DNA from: Desulfuromonas sp. AOP6
Lineage (GTDB): Bacteria > Desulfobacterota > Desulfuromonadia > Desulfuromonadales > SZUA-540
Direction of reading: 5' to 3'
Assembly (NCBI RefSeq): GCF_009731355.2
Contig: NZ_AP022810.1
Span: 372,001 to 436,000, forward strand
Length of the DNA stretch: 64,000 nt
Under the pieces are notes generated by a model, which was not told the DNA's origin, did not search any database, and saw only the letters and a program-made list of their open reading frames with translations. A program made the translations under genes and the position numbers. Of this stretch, positions 23,877 through 32,478 are shown in pieces (the stretch's first letter is position 1; the number at the start of each line of letters is the position of its first letter).

Positions 23877-25166
23877 ATGCAGATGTTGCGATTCAGCGAT
23901 GCCGATTTCAAGGCATCCTTTCAAGCCATTCTCGATCGGGGCGAGTCGACCCAGGCGGATGTCGAAAAGGTCGTGGCCGACATCATTGCCGACGTCCGTC
24001 AGCGCGGCGATAAGGCTCTGTTCGACTACACGTCCCGCTTCGACCGTCTTACCTTGAGCGCCGACACCCTGGAGGTCAGCGCCGAAGAGATCGACAAGGC
24101 AATGGCGGCTGTCAGCGCCGAGTCCTTGCAGGCTCTGCAGCTGGCGACGGAGCGCATCGCCGCTTTCCACCGCAAGCAGAAGACGGAGACCTGGCTCTCC
24201 ACCGATGAGGAGGATGTGCTCCTCGGGCAGATGGTGCGGCCGCTGGACCGGGTGGGCATTTACGTCCCGGGCGGCAAGGCCGCTTATCCCTCTTCGGTGC
24301 TGATGAATGCCGTGCCCGCCAAGGTGGCCGGCGTGGCCGAGGTCATCATGGTCGTGCCCATGCCCGGTGGCGAGGTGAACCCCCATGTGCTGGCGGCGGC
24401 GAAGCTGGCCGGCGTCGATCGCATCTTCAAGGTCGGTGGCGCCCAGGCTGTGGCTGCGCTGGCTTACGGCACTGAAACGGTTCCCCGCGTCGACAAGATC
24501 ACCGGACCAGGCAACATCTACGTGGCCACGGCCAAGCGCCAGGTCTTCGGGCGGGTCGATATCGACATGATCGCCGGGCCCAGCGAAATTCTGGTCATCA
24601 ACGACGGTTCGGGCGATCCCGCCCATATCGCGGCCGATCTCCTCTCCCAGGCCGAACACGACGAACTGGCCTCCTCCATCCTCATCACCACGGATGAAAG
24701 CTTTGCCGGACGCGTGCGCGACGAGGTGGAAGCGCAGCTGCGCCAGCTCTCCCGCCAGTCCATCGCGCGCCAGTCCATCGACGATTTCGGTGCCATCATC
24801 CTGGCGGAGACGCTGCAGGAAGCCATTGATTTCAGCAACCGCATCGCTCCGGAGCATCTGGAGCTGGCCGTCGACAATCCTTTTGAGATTCTCCCCCGCA
24901 TCCGTCATGCCGGGGCGATCTTTCTCGGGCACCATACCCCCGAGGCCGCCGGCGACTACCTGGCCGGCCCCAACCACACCTTGCCCACTGGCGGGACCGC
25001 CCGTTTCTTTTCTCCCCTGGGCGTGGACGATTTCGTCAAGAAGTCGAGCCTGGTGGCCTTTTCCCGGCAGGGATTGCAGCGCCTGGGAGATGAAATCATT
25101 CATATCGCCGAACTGGAAGGGCTGCAGGCCCACGCCCGTTCGGTATCCATCCGTCTGAAGTCATAG
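23877..25166 (+). CDS. hisD: Histidinol dehydrogenase (429 aa)
   Basis: It catalyses the last two steps, L-histidinol to histidine, with two NAD. Motifs in order are [20 protein letters not shown], the family signature around [17 protein letters not shown] with [27 protein letters not shown] and [10 protein letters not shown] with zinc ligands, then [25 protein letters not shown] precedes the ATG. The length is standard. Confidence 0.98.
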   Translation: MQMLRFSDADFKASFQAILDRGESTQADVEKVVADIIADVRQRGDKALFDYTSRFDRLTLSADTLEVSAEEIDKAMAAVSAESLQALQLATERIAAFHRKQKTETWLSTDEEDVLLGQMVRPLDRVGIYVPGGKAAYPSSVLMNAVPAKVAGVAEVIMVVPMPGGEVNPHVLAAAKLAGVDRIFKVGGAQAVAALAYGTETVPRVDKITGPGNIYVATAKRQVFGRVDIDMIAGPSEILVINDGSGDPAHIAADLLSQAEHDELASSILITTDESFAGRVRDEVEAQLRQLSRQSIARQSIDDFGAIILAETLQEAIDFSNRIAPEHLELAVDNPFEILPRIRHAGAIFLGHHTPEAAGDYLAGPNHTLPTGGTARFFSPLGVDDFVKKSSLVAFSRQGLQRLGDEIIHIAELEGLQAHARSVSIRLKS

Positions 25167-25176
25167 GGAGTTGCCC

Positions 25177-25767
25177 ATGTCTCGACAAGCCAGTATTGAC
25201 CGCCAGACCAAGGAAACCCAGATTCAGCTGAGCCTGGAGATCGACGGGAAGGGGCAGAGCCAGATCGCCACCCCCGTCCCCTTTCTCGACCACATGCTGA
25301 CTCTGTTCGCCCGCCATGGCTTTTTCGATCTGAGCGTCGCCGCCAAGGGGGATATCGAGATCGACGCCCACCACACGGTGGAGGATCTCGGCATTTGCCT
25401 GGGCGAGGCCTTCAAGAAAGCCCTCGGTGACAAGGCGGGCATCCGCCGCTTCGGGCGTGGCACCATGCCCATGCACGAGGCCCTCGCTTCGGTCATTATC
25501 GACTTCTCCGGGCGGCCTTTCCTCGTGTTCAATGTGGATATGCCCAAGGCCCAGGTCGGCAACTTCGAGACCGAACTGGTGGAGGAGTTTTTCGTCGCCT
25601 TCTGCAATCACGCTGGCGCCAACATCCACGTCAACCTGGCCTACGGCGACAATCTCCATCACATCATCGAGGCGATCTACAAGGCCTTCGGCCGCGCTGT
25701 CGATGAGGCCACCCAACGGGACCCCCGAATCGAAGGGGTCCTCTCCACCAAAGGGAAGCTCGAGTAA
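25177..25767 (+). CDS. hisB: Imidazoleglycerol-phosphate dehydratase (196 aa)
   Basis: It converts imidazoleglycerol phosphate to imidazoleacetol phosphate. The manganese-binding motifs [28 protein letters not shown] and [17 protein letters not shown] are present. It is monofunctional: no histidinol-phosphatase domain is fused, so that step needs a separate enzyme not seen here. The ATG at 25177 has AGGGAG before it. It nearly touches hisH (1 bp between stop and ATG). Confidence 0.98.
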   Translation: MSRQASIDRQTKETQIQLSLEIDGKGQSQIATPVPFLDHMLTLFARHGFFDLSVAAKGDIEIDAHHTVEDLGICLGEAFKKALGDKAGIRRFGRGTMPMHEALASVIIDFSGRPFLVFNVDMPKAQVGNFETELVEEFFVAFCNHAGANIHVNLAYGDNLHHIIEAIYKAFGRAVDEATQRDPRIEGVLSTKGKLE

Positions 25768-25768
25768 C

Positions 25769-26398
25769 ATGAGCCAGCTCGTTATTATCGATTACGGCAT
25801 GGGCAATCTGCGTTCGGCCCAGAAGGGGTTCGAAAAGGTCGGTTTTGCCGCCAAGGTGAGCGCCGACCCCGCCGACATCGCGCGCGCCGACAAAGTGGTG
25901 CTGCCGGGAGTGGGCGCTTTTCGCGATTGCATGGCCAACCTGCGGGAGGGGGGCTTTGTCGAGCCGCTGCTGGCGCATGTCGCCGCCGGCAAGCCGATGC
26001 TCGGCATCTGCGTCGGTTTGCAGCTCCTCTTCAGCGAAAGCGAGGAGTTCGGCCGTCATCAGGGTCTCGGCATTATCCCCGGCAAGGTGGTGCGCTTTCC
26101 CGCCGGCATGCGGGAAGGCGGCGAAGAACTCAAAGTGCCCCACATGGGCTGGAACAGCCTGTCCTTTACCCGGGAAGCGCCGCTGTTCAAGGGGATCGAA
26201 GCGGGAAGTTATGTCTACTTCGTCCACTCCTACTATGGCGTCCCCGAAGATGCCGCCGTGGTGACGGCAGAGTCGACTTACGGCGACGTGACCTTCTGTG
26301 CCGCCCTCTGGAAGGACAACGTCATGGCCACCCAGTTCCATCCGGAGAAGAGCCAGCAGGTGGGTCTGCGGATTCTGCAGAATTTCGGGGAAATGTAA
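25769..26398 (+). CDS. hisH: Imidazole glycerol phosphate synthase, glutaminase subunit (209 aa)
   Basis: This class I glutamine amidotransferase supplies ammonia to HisF. The triad is visible: the Cys in PMLGICVGLQLLF and the His and Glu in TQFHPEKS. IDYGMGNLRSAQKG is the usual start. The gene lies 1 bp after hisB and probably shares its transcript. A dispersed repeat element separates it from hisA. Confidence 0.98.
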   Translation: MSQLVIIDYGMGNLRSAQKGFEKVGFAAKVSADPADIARADKVVLPGVGAFRDCMANLREGGFVEPLLAHVAAGKPMLGICVGLQLLFSESEEFGRHQGLGIIPGKVVRFPAGMREGGEELKVPHMGWNSLSFTREAPLFKGIEAGSYVYFVHSYYGVPEDAAVVTAESTYGDVTFCAALWKDNVMATQFHPEKSQQVGLRILQNFGEM

Positions 26399-26403
26399 GA
26401 GCA

Positions 26404-26456
26404 GCCTCGCGCCCGCTTCTTATCAGTCGCTTGAGCTCGCGGAGGACACAGAGAAA
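26404..26456. repeat. Dispersed inverted-repeat element, copy 1 (left arm only)
   Basis: GCCTCGCGCCCG, then GTCGCTTGAGCTCGCGG and GACACAGAG, match the left arms of the elements at 28094-28205 and 28926-29067. The right arm is not recognisable here. Confidence 0.7.
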
Positions 26457-26517
26457 GACCAGGGCTTTTCTTTTTTCATTCCTCTGGCGCTTTTAACAGA
26501 TTGTAAAAGGATATTTC

Positions 26518-27249
26518 ATGATCGTCATACCCGCTATCGATTTGAAGGAAGGCCGCTGTGTCCGTCTCGAACAGGGCCTCATGGACAAAGATACTGTCTA
26601 CAGCGACGATCCTGCCGCTCAGGCTCTCATCTGGCAGGAGCAGGGAGGCGAACTGCTGCATCTCGTTGATCTCGACGGTGCCTTTGCCGGCGTGCCTCGC
26701 AACCGCGACGCCATTCGCGCCATTGTGGAGGCGGTGAGCATTCCCACCGAGCTTGGTGGTGGCATACGCGATATGGCTACGGTAGAAGCCTATATCGATC
26801 TCGGTATCGACCGCGTGATTCTGGGGACGGTGGCCAAGGAAAATCCAGCCCTGGTTGGTGAAGCCTGCCGCCATTTCCCGGGCAAAATCGTGGTGGGAAT
26901 CGATGCCAAGGATGGCCTGGTGGCTGTGCGGGGCTGGGCCGATGTCACCGAAAAGAGGGCCAGCGACCTCGCCAGGGAGATGGAGGATTTCGGGGTGGCA
27001 GCCATCATCTACACCGACATTGCCCGCGACGGCATGATGCAGGGGCCCAACATCGAGGCCACCCGCCAGTTGGCCGAATCGATCTCCATCCCGGTTATCG
27101 CCTCCGGCGGTGTGTCCAGCCTGAAGGACATCGAGAACCTTATGGCGATTGAATCCTCGGGGGTGACGGGGGTGATCACCGGCAAGGCCATCTACACCGG
27201 TGCTCTCGACCTGCGTCAGGCCGTAGCGCTGACCCGCAGCCGTACTTAA
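26518..27249 (+). CDS. hisA: Phosphoribosylformimino-5-aminoimidazole carboxamide ribotide isomerase (243 aa)
   Basis: This is an Amadori rearrangement in histidine synthesis by a (beta-alpha)8 barrel related to HisF. The catalytic Asp of the N-terminal half is in [14 protein letters not shown]. The Asp of the second half is in [16 protein letters not shown]. Phosphate-binding loops GGGIRD and ASGGVSS are present. It has no strong ribosome site (AAAGGATATTTC), and an incomplete repeat element lies upstream. Confidence 0.98.
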   Translation: MIVIPAIDLKEGRCVRLEQGLMDKDTVYSDDPAAQALIWQEQGGELLHLVDLDGAFAGVPRNRDAIRAIVEAVSIPTELGGGIRDMATVEAYIDLGIDRVILGTVAKENPALVGEACRHFPGKIVVGIDAKDGLVAVRGWADVTEKRASDLAREMEDFGVAAIIYTDIARDGMMQGPNIEATRQLAESISIPVIASGGVSSLKDIENLMAIESSGVTGVITGKAIYTGALDLRQAVALTRSRT

Positions 27250-27313
27250 AAAGAGAACCGATGCCCTTGTAAAGGGCATGGAGCGTACTTATCTTGGACG
27301 AAATGGATCCGTT

Positions 27314-28081
27314 ATGCTGAGCAAACGCATCATTCCCTGCCTGGACGTCAAGGACGGCCGCGTCGTCAAAGGGGTGCAATTTCTGGAACTGCGCGATGCC
27401 GGGGACCCGGTGGAGGCGGCCGAAGCCTACGATGCGCAAGGGGCCGACGAGCTGACCTTTCTCGATATCACCGCCTCCAGTGACAAGCGCAATATCATTC
27501 TCGACGTGGTGGCCCGCACGGCCGAGCGGGTTTTCATGCCCCTGACCGTGGGCGGCGGCGTGCGCGAGATCGCCGACATACGCAACCTGCTCAACGCCGG
27601 CGCCGACAAAGTTTCCATCAACACGGCGGCGGTGCACCGGCCTGAATTTGTACGGGAAGCCGCCGAGCGGTTCGGCTCCCAGTGCATCGTGGTGGCCATT
27701 GATGCCCGTCGTGTCGACAGCGCCGAAGGCATGAAATGGGAAGTCTTTACCCACGGCGGCCGCAACGGCACAGGCATCGATGCCGTCGAATGGGCGGGGC
27801 GCATGCAAGCCTACGGGGCTGGGGAAATTCTGCTGACCTCCATGGACAAGGATGGCACCAAGGACGGCTATGATATCCCCCTGACCCGGACCATCAGCGA
27901 CCGCGTGAGCATTCCGGTTATCGCCTCCGGCGGTGTCGGCAATCTCGAACATATTCGCCAGGGGCTCGTCGAAGGGGGCGCCAGCGCGGCTTTGGCGGCG
28001 AGCATCTTCCACTTTCGCGAATACACCATCGCCGAATGCAAGGAATATCTGCGCGAACACGGGGTGCCCGTGCGTTTGTAA
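27314..28081 (+). CDS. hisF: Imidazole glycerol phosphate synthase, cyclase subunit (255 aa)
   Basis: It uses ammonia from HisH to close the imidazole ring, giving imidazoleglycerol phosphate and AICAR. Catalytic Asp residues are in [15 protein letters not shown] and [17 protein letters not shown]. The phosphate loops are VGGGVRE and IASGGVGN. I start at the ATG at 27314 since the 12 upstream codons do not resemble the family. It is separated from hisI by a repeat element. Confidence 0.98.
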   Translation: MLSKRIIPCLDVKDGRVVKGVQFLELRDAGDPVEAAEAYDAQGADELTFLDITASSDKRNIILDVVARTAERVFMPLTVGGGVREIADIRNLLNAGADKVSINTAAVHRPEFVREAAERFGSQCIVVAIDARRVDSAEGMKWEVFTHGGRNGTGIDAVEWAGRMQAYGAGEILLTSMDKDGTKDGYDIPLTRTISDRVSIPVIASGGVGNLEHIRQGLVEGGASAALAASIFHFREYTIAECKEYLREHGVPVRL

Positions 28082-28093
28082 CCTAAATCATCT

Positions 28094-28205
28094 CTCGCCC
28101 GCTCCTTGCCGTCGCTAGAGCTCGCAGGGCACACAGAGCGGGAATGCTTTTCCCCGTGTCCTCTGCGTGCTCAAGGGAGCGCAGCGAACGGGCGCGAGGC
28201 CGATT
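28094..28205. repeat. Dispersed inverted-repeat element, copy 2
   Basis: Left arm TCGCCCGCTCC..CTAGAGCTCGC..CACACAGAG and right arm CTCTGCGTGCTC..GAACGGGCGCGAGGC can pair imperfectly over about 40 bp each. The outer word GGGCGCGAGGCCGATT is shared with copy 3. It fills the hisF-hisI gap. Confidence 0.75.
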
Positions 28206-28220
28206 TTAAGGATTGGAAAC

Positions 28221-28913
28221 ATGTCTCTTTCCGCGCAACTGAAATTCGATGCCCACGGCCTGTTGCCGGCCATCACCCGCGACGCGGCGACCGGCGAGGT
28301 GCTCATGCTGGCTTATATGAATGCCGAAGCGGTCGACCTCACCGTCAAGTCCGGCAAGGTTCACTACTATTCCCGTTCGCGGCGGGCGTTGTGGATGAAA
28401 GGTGAGAGCTCGGGGCATGTGCAGACGGTGCGGGAGATCCGCTTCGACTGTGATGCCGACTGCCTGCTGATCACCGTCGAGCAGGAAGGGGCGGCCTGCC
28501 ATACCGGCCATCACTCCTGCTTCCACCGTATCTTCGAGGCGGGCGAGGTCCGCACCGACGGGGAGAAAGAGGTGGACGCCACGGCCCTCTACGCCAGGCA
28601 GGACATCCTCGATGCGGTTTATCACGTGATCCAGGAGCGGCGCCAGAATGCGTCGGAGAAGTCCTACGTCGCCTCTCTCTTTGCCAAGGGGCTCGACAAG
28701 ATTCTCGGCAAGATCGGCGAAGAAGCCACCGAGACCGCCGTGGCCGGCAAGGGCGGTGATCGGGATGAGGTCGTCTACGAGGTGGCGGATCTCTTTTTTC
28801 ACACCCTGATTCTGCTCGGTTACTACGACCTGCCACCGGAGAGGATCTACCAGGAACTGCGGCGTCGCTTCGGTCTGAGCGGCATCGAAGAGAAGGAAAG
28901 CCGGGACAAATAA
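28221..28913 (+). CDS. hisI: Bifunctional phosphoribosyl-AMP cyclohydrolase / phosphoribosyl-ATP pyrophosphatase (230 aa)
   Basis: HisI and HisE are fused and catalyse steps 3 and 2 of the pathway. Residues about 1-115 are HisI: the zinc and magnesium site is in [28 protein letters not shown], and [11 protein letters not shown] is typical. Residues about 125-230 are HisE, an all-helical pyrophosphatase with [18 protein letters not shown] and [19 protein letters not shown] use the ATG at 28221; upstream codons read into the repeat element. It is the last gene of the his run. Confidence 0.97.
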   Translation: MSLSAQLKFDAHGLLPAITRDAATGEVLMLAYMNAEAVDLTVKSGKVHYYSRSRRALWMKGESSGHVQTVREIRFDCDADCLLITVEQEGAACHTGHHSCFHRIFEAGEVRTDGEKEVDATALYARQDILDAVYHVIQERRQNASEKSYVASLFAKGLDKILGKIGEEATETAVAGKGGDRDEVVYEVADLFFHTLILLGYYDLPPERIYQELRRRFGLSGIEEKESRDK

Positions 28914-28925
28914 GCTGAAAAGCAT

Positions 28926-29067
28926 CCCGCGCCTGTTCGCTTTGCTCACTTGAAATCGCGGAGAACGCAGAGTTTAATCCGATATTAATACCAATTCTTT
29001 TCGATGGTCTTTCTTTCGTGCCCTCTGCGCTCTCTAGCGACGGAAAGGAGCGGGCGCGAGGCCGATT
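28926..29067. repeat. Dispersed inverted-repeat element, copy 3
   Basis: Left arm CCCGCGCCTGTTCGC..ATCGCGGAGAACGCAGAG and right arm CTCTGCGCTCTCTAGCGA..GAGCGGGCGCGAGGCCGATT flank an AT-rich loop of about 45 bp. It sits between hisI and yqeY. Confidence 0.75.
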
Positions 29068-29091
29068 CGAACTTAAAAAGGAACCGATGCC

Positions 29092-29538
29092 ATGAGTCTG
29101 CAGGAACAATTGAACACCGCCATGAAGGACGCCATGAGGGCCAAGGACAGTCTGCGCCTCAATACGATCCGCATGATCCGCACCGCCATCAAGAACCGCG
29201 AGATCGACGAGCGCAAGGAACTCGACGACCAGGGAGTGATCGCCGTGCTGTCGACGGTGGTGAAGCAACGGCGGGAGTCGGCCCAGGTCTTCCGGGAGAA
29301 CGATCGCCCCGAACTGGCCGAGAAGGAAGAGCAGGAACTTGCCGTAGTCATGGAGTTCCTCCCCTCCCAGCTCAGCGATGATGAACTGAAGACGCTGATC
29401 GAAGAGGCGGTGGCCGAGGTGGGGGCCTCCTCCATGAAGGATATGGGCAAGGTCATGAAGGTGGTAGCGGCTAAAACAACGGGACGTGCCGACGGCAAGG
29501 TCGTCAGCGAGCTGGTCAAGGCGCGCCTCTCGGCCTGA
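29092..29538 (+). CDS. yqeY: GatB/YqeY domain protein (148 aa)
   Basis: This is a small helical protein homologous to the C-terminal tRNA-binding domain of amidotransferase subunit GatB. Family features are the start LQEQLNTAMKDAMRAKDSLRLNTIRMIRTAIKN, the acidic middle, and the end SMKDMGKVMKVVAAKTTGRADGKVVSELVKARL. It has no catalytic residues. It often stands between rpsU and dnaG in other bacteria; here dnaG and rpoD are 3 kb downstream. The molecular role is not settled in the family. Confidence 0.93.
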   Translation: MSLQEQLNTAMKDAMRAKDSLRLNTIRMIRTAIKNREIDERKELDDQGVIAVLSTVVKQRRESAQVFRENDRPELAEKEEQELAVVMEFLPSQLSDDELKTLIEEAVAEVGASSMKDMGKVMKVVAAKTTGRADGKVVSELVKARLSA

Positions 29539-29570
29539 GCGCGAGCCTGCAGGGCCGGCGGAGTCATGGA

Positions 29571-30062
29571 ATGAACATTATTGACATCGCCATTCTGGTT
29601 ATCCTGGCGGGGTTTACCCTCAAGGGATTACTGCGCGGGCTGTTGAAGGAGCTGTGCTCCCTTGTTGGTCTGGTCGCCGGTGCCCTGTTCGCGCTCTATT
29701 TTCATGCGCCCCTGGCCGAGTTGCTGGTGGAATCCTTCCGGTTTCCGCTCAAGCTCGCCGTCGGCATCGCTTACGTCGTCCTGTTTGTGGTCTGTCTGCT
29801 CTTTTTCTCGCTGCTGGGCTACCTGCTCTCCCGCTTCGTCAAGCTCGTTTTTTTGGGGGGGGTAAACCGGGTCGCCGGCGGATTTTTCGGTCTGGCCCAA
29901 GGGGGTGTGCTGCTGGCTATCGGTCTTTTCGCCTTGAGTCTAGGCCCGTTGCCCGCCACTCTCGGTCCCATGATCAAGGATTCCCACCTGGCTCCTCCTT
30001 TTGTCCGACTGGGACAGGTCGTTTTTGAGGAGAGCCGGGATTTCTATTCGTCCCGCACCTGA
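29571..30062 (+). CDS. CvpA family membrane protein (163 aa)
   Basis: This is an integral membrane protein with four predicted spans: about residues 3-20, 28-46, 62-85 and 98-125. The start MNIIDIAILVILAGFTLKGLLRGLLKELCSLVG is the CvpA signature. The C-terminal tail is soluble. Family members have been linked to colicin V production and envelope stress, but the biochemical role is unknown. It lies just ahead of mutS2, a frequent pairing. Confidence 0.9.
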   Translation: MNIIDIAILVILAGFTLKGLLRGLLKELCSLVGLVAGALFALYFHAPLAELLVESFRFPLKLAVGIAYVVLFVVCLLFFSLLGYLLSRFVKLVFLGGVNRVAGGFFGLAQGGVLLAIGLFALSLGPLPATLGPMIKDSHLAPPFVRLGQVVFEESRDFYSSRT

Positions 30063-30114
30063 GGGTCTTCCCCTTGACGTGGAGGCAACACGGAGCGATG
30101 AACGAAGATTGTTA

Positions 30115-32478
30115 ATGACTGAAGAAACCCTGCGGGTGCTGGAATATGACAAGGTCAGGCAACTGCTGGCAGCGCAGGCCCTGACCGTAGCGGGCCGGAG
30201 ACTTGTCGAGGCGCTGCATCCTCTCGATGAGGCCGATGCGGTTCGTGCGGCGCTGGAGGAAGTCAGTGAGATGGTCTGGCTGCTCGACGAACGCGGTCGC
30301 CCCCCCCTGGGCGGTTGCCGTGACCTGCAGCCCTGTCTGACCCAGCTGCGAACCGAAGGGACCTGGCTGCAGCCGGAAGTTCTGCTTGATATTCGCTCTA
30401 CCCTCGAAGCCACGGTCGCCTGCCGGGGATATTTTGCCGAAGGGGAGAAGGCCCAGCGGCTTTCGCTTCTGGCCGCAGGCCTGCAGAGCTGCCGCGATCT
30501 CTATGAAGAGCTGCGCCGCAGCATCGGTCTGCGCGGTGAGATCCTCGACAGCGCCTCCTTTGAGCTGGGCACCCTGCGCCAGGACATGCTGCAGGTGCGC
30601 ACGCGCATCAAGCGGGCGTTGGAGTCCCTGCTCGGCTCCGATCGGTTGGCAGGCGTTTTTCAGGACCAGATTATCACCGAGCGTCATGGGCGTTATGTGC
30701 TGCCGGTCAAGGCGGACCATCGGGGAAGGGTCAAGGGCTTTGTTCATGACGAATCGGCCAGCGGGCAGACCCTGTTCGTCGAACCGACCTCGGTGCTGGA
30801 CGCGAACAACGAACTGCAGACCCTGCAGCGGGAAGAAAAACGCGAAGAAGAGCGGATTCTGCGTCGTCTGGCCGATTCCGTGCGGCGACAGGCCGAGGTT
30901 CTGAGGGAAAACCAGCGGATTCTTGCCCATCTCGACGGCAGGACGGCGGCGGCCCGCTTATCGCTGCTCATGGACGGCGTCGCTCCCGAATTAGTGGAGA
31001 CGCCTGTGCTGGAGCTGCGGGCGGCCCGGCATCCTCTCCTGCTCTTTCATGCGGATGGAAGCCGGCGGGACAAGGGGGCTGTCCCCGTGGATATCCGCCT
31101 GGGCGAGCAGCGCGGCGCCCTGATTATCAGCGGACCCAATACCGGCGGCAAGACGGTGGCCCTCAAAACCGCCGGGCTGCTGCTGTTGATGGCCAAGTCG
31201 GGATTGCACATCCCCTGTCATGCCGACAGCCGGGTCTACCTGTTCCGCCATGTCTTTGCCGATATTGGCGACGAACAGAGCATCGAAGCGGATCTTTCCA
31301 CCTTCTCCGGGCATTTGCAGCGGGTCCGGCGGCTGCTGGAACAGGCCGATGACGATTCGCTGGTGCTTCTTGACGAGGCCGGCACGGGCACGGACCCCGC
31401 AGAAGGGGGCGCTCTGGCGCTGGCCGTGCTGGATACGCTGCGCGAGCGAGGAACACGGGTCCTGGTGACCACGCACCTCAATGTTGTCAAGCACTATGCC
31501 TGGCAGCGGCCCGATGTGGAAAACGCCGCGGTGGAGTTCGACCGACAGACCCTGCGCCCGACCTACCGGCTGCACTACGGCATGCCGGGCGCCAGCAGCG
31601 CTTTTACCATCGCTCGCTGTCTCGGCCTGCCCGAGGAGGTCCTGCAGCGTGCCGAATCCTATCTCGGTGTCAAAGAGCGGGAAGGGGAGCAACAGCTTGA
31701 AGCCCTCAATCGACTGAGTCACAGCCTGGAGCAGGAGCAGGACGAGCTCAGGTCCCTGCGGGTGGCCGCCGAACAGGACCGGGAGAAACGCCGCCGGCTG
31801 CTGGCCGAACTGGAAACGCAAAAGCGGAGTATAATCGAAAAGACCACGCGACGGGCGGAGCAGAAGGCCAAAGAGGCCGAGCGCCAACTCAGGGTCATCC
31901 TGAAAGAAGCCCGTGGCGCCGGGGTCGACGCTCGCGAGCAGGCCGAGTTGAACCGTCAGCTGCGTGAGGTGAAAGAGGCTCTGGGGCGGGCGGCTCCAAC
32001 ACCTGCTGTCGGCGCTGCGCCAAAGCAGGTGGCGGTCGGCGAAATTTTACGCGTACCCGCTCTCGGTGCCGAGGGTGTGGTGGTCAGGGCCATGGACGAC
32101 GAGGCGGAGCTGAACGTGCAGGGGAAGAAGATCCGCCTGCCCCTGGTCCAGCTGGAGGCGTTCAGCCCACGCCGATTCGAGGAAAAACAGGCCAAAAAGA
32201 GCAAGATCCAAAGCCGGGTGGAGCGCGATCGCTTTTCTCCCCGGCTTCTGCTGGTGGGACAAAGGGCGGAAGAGGCTCTGATTGCCTTGGATCGCTTTAT
32301 TGATGATGCGCTGCTGCAGGGCGTGCGCGAGGTAGAGGTCGTCCATGGCAGTGGAACGGGTATTCTGCGCCGCGTGGTGCGGGATTTCCTCGCCGGGCAT
32401 CGAGGCGTGCAAGCCTTTCGCGGCGCCGACCTGGCCCAGGGCGGGGATAATGTGACCCTTGTCGAATTGAGACGCTGA
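30115..32478 (+). CDS. mutS2: Endonuclease MutS2 (787 aa)
   Basis: This is a MutS-family ATPase lacking the mismatch-reading domain, implicated in recombination control and in rescue of collided ribosomes. It starts EETLRVLEYDKVRQLLAAQ. The ATPase has Walker A IISGPNTGGKTVALKTAGLL and Walker B LVLLDEAGTGTDPAEGGALA. A charged coiled coil covers about residues 520-640. The C-terminal Smr nuclease domain ends VEVVHGSGTGILRRVVRDFL. I use the ATG at 30115; the upstream frame overlaps cvpA. It is coupled to dnaG through TGATG. Confidence 0.95.
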   Translation: MTEETLRVLEYDKVRQLLAAQALTVAGRRLVEALHPLDEADAVRAALEEVSEMVWLLDERGRPPLGGCRDLQPCLTQLRTEGTWLQPEVLLDIRSTLEATVACRGYFAEGEKAQRLSLLAAGLQSCRDLYEELRRSIGLRGEILDSASFELGTLRQDMLQVRTRIKRALESLLGSDRLAGVFQDQIITERHGRYVLPVKADHRGRVKGFVHDESASGQTLFVEPTSVLDANNELQTLQREEKREEERILRRLADSVRRQAEVLRENQRILAHLDGRTAAARLSLLMDGVAPELVETPVLELRAARHPLLLFHADGSRRDKGAVPVDIRLGEQRGALIISGPNTGGKTVALKTAGLLLLMAKSGLHIPCHADSRVYLFRHVFADIGDEQSIEADLSTFSGHLQRVRRLLEQADDDSLVLLDEAGTGTDPAEGGALALAVLDTLRERGTRVLVTTHLNVVKHYAWQRPDVENAAVEFDRQTLRPTYRLHYGMPGASSAFTIARCLGLPEEVLQRAESYLGVKEREGEQQLEALNRLSHSLEQEQDELRSLRVAAEQDREKRRRLLAELETQKRSIIEKTTRRAEQKAKEAERQLRVILKEARGAGVDAREQAELNRQLREVKEALGRAAPTPAVGAAPKQVAVGEILRVPALGAEGVVVRAMDDEAELNVQGKKIRLPLVQLEAFSPRRFEEKQAKKSKIQSRVERDRFSPRLLLVGQRAEEALIALDRFIDDALLQGVREVEVVHGSGTGILRRVVRDFLAGHRGVQAFRGADLAQGGDNVTLVELRR

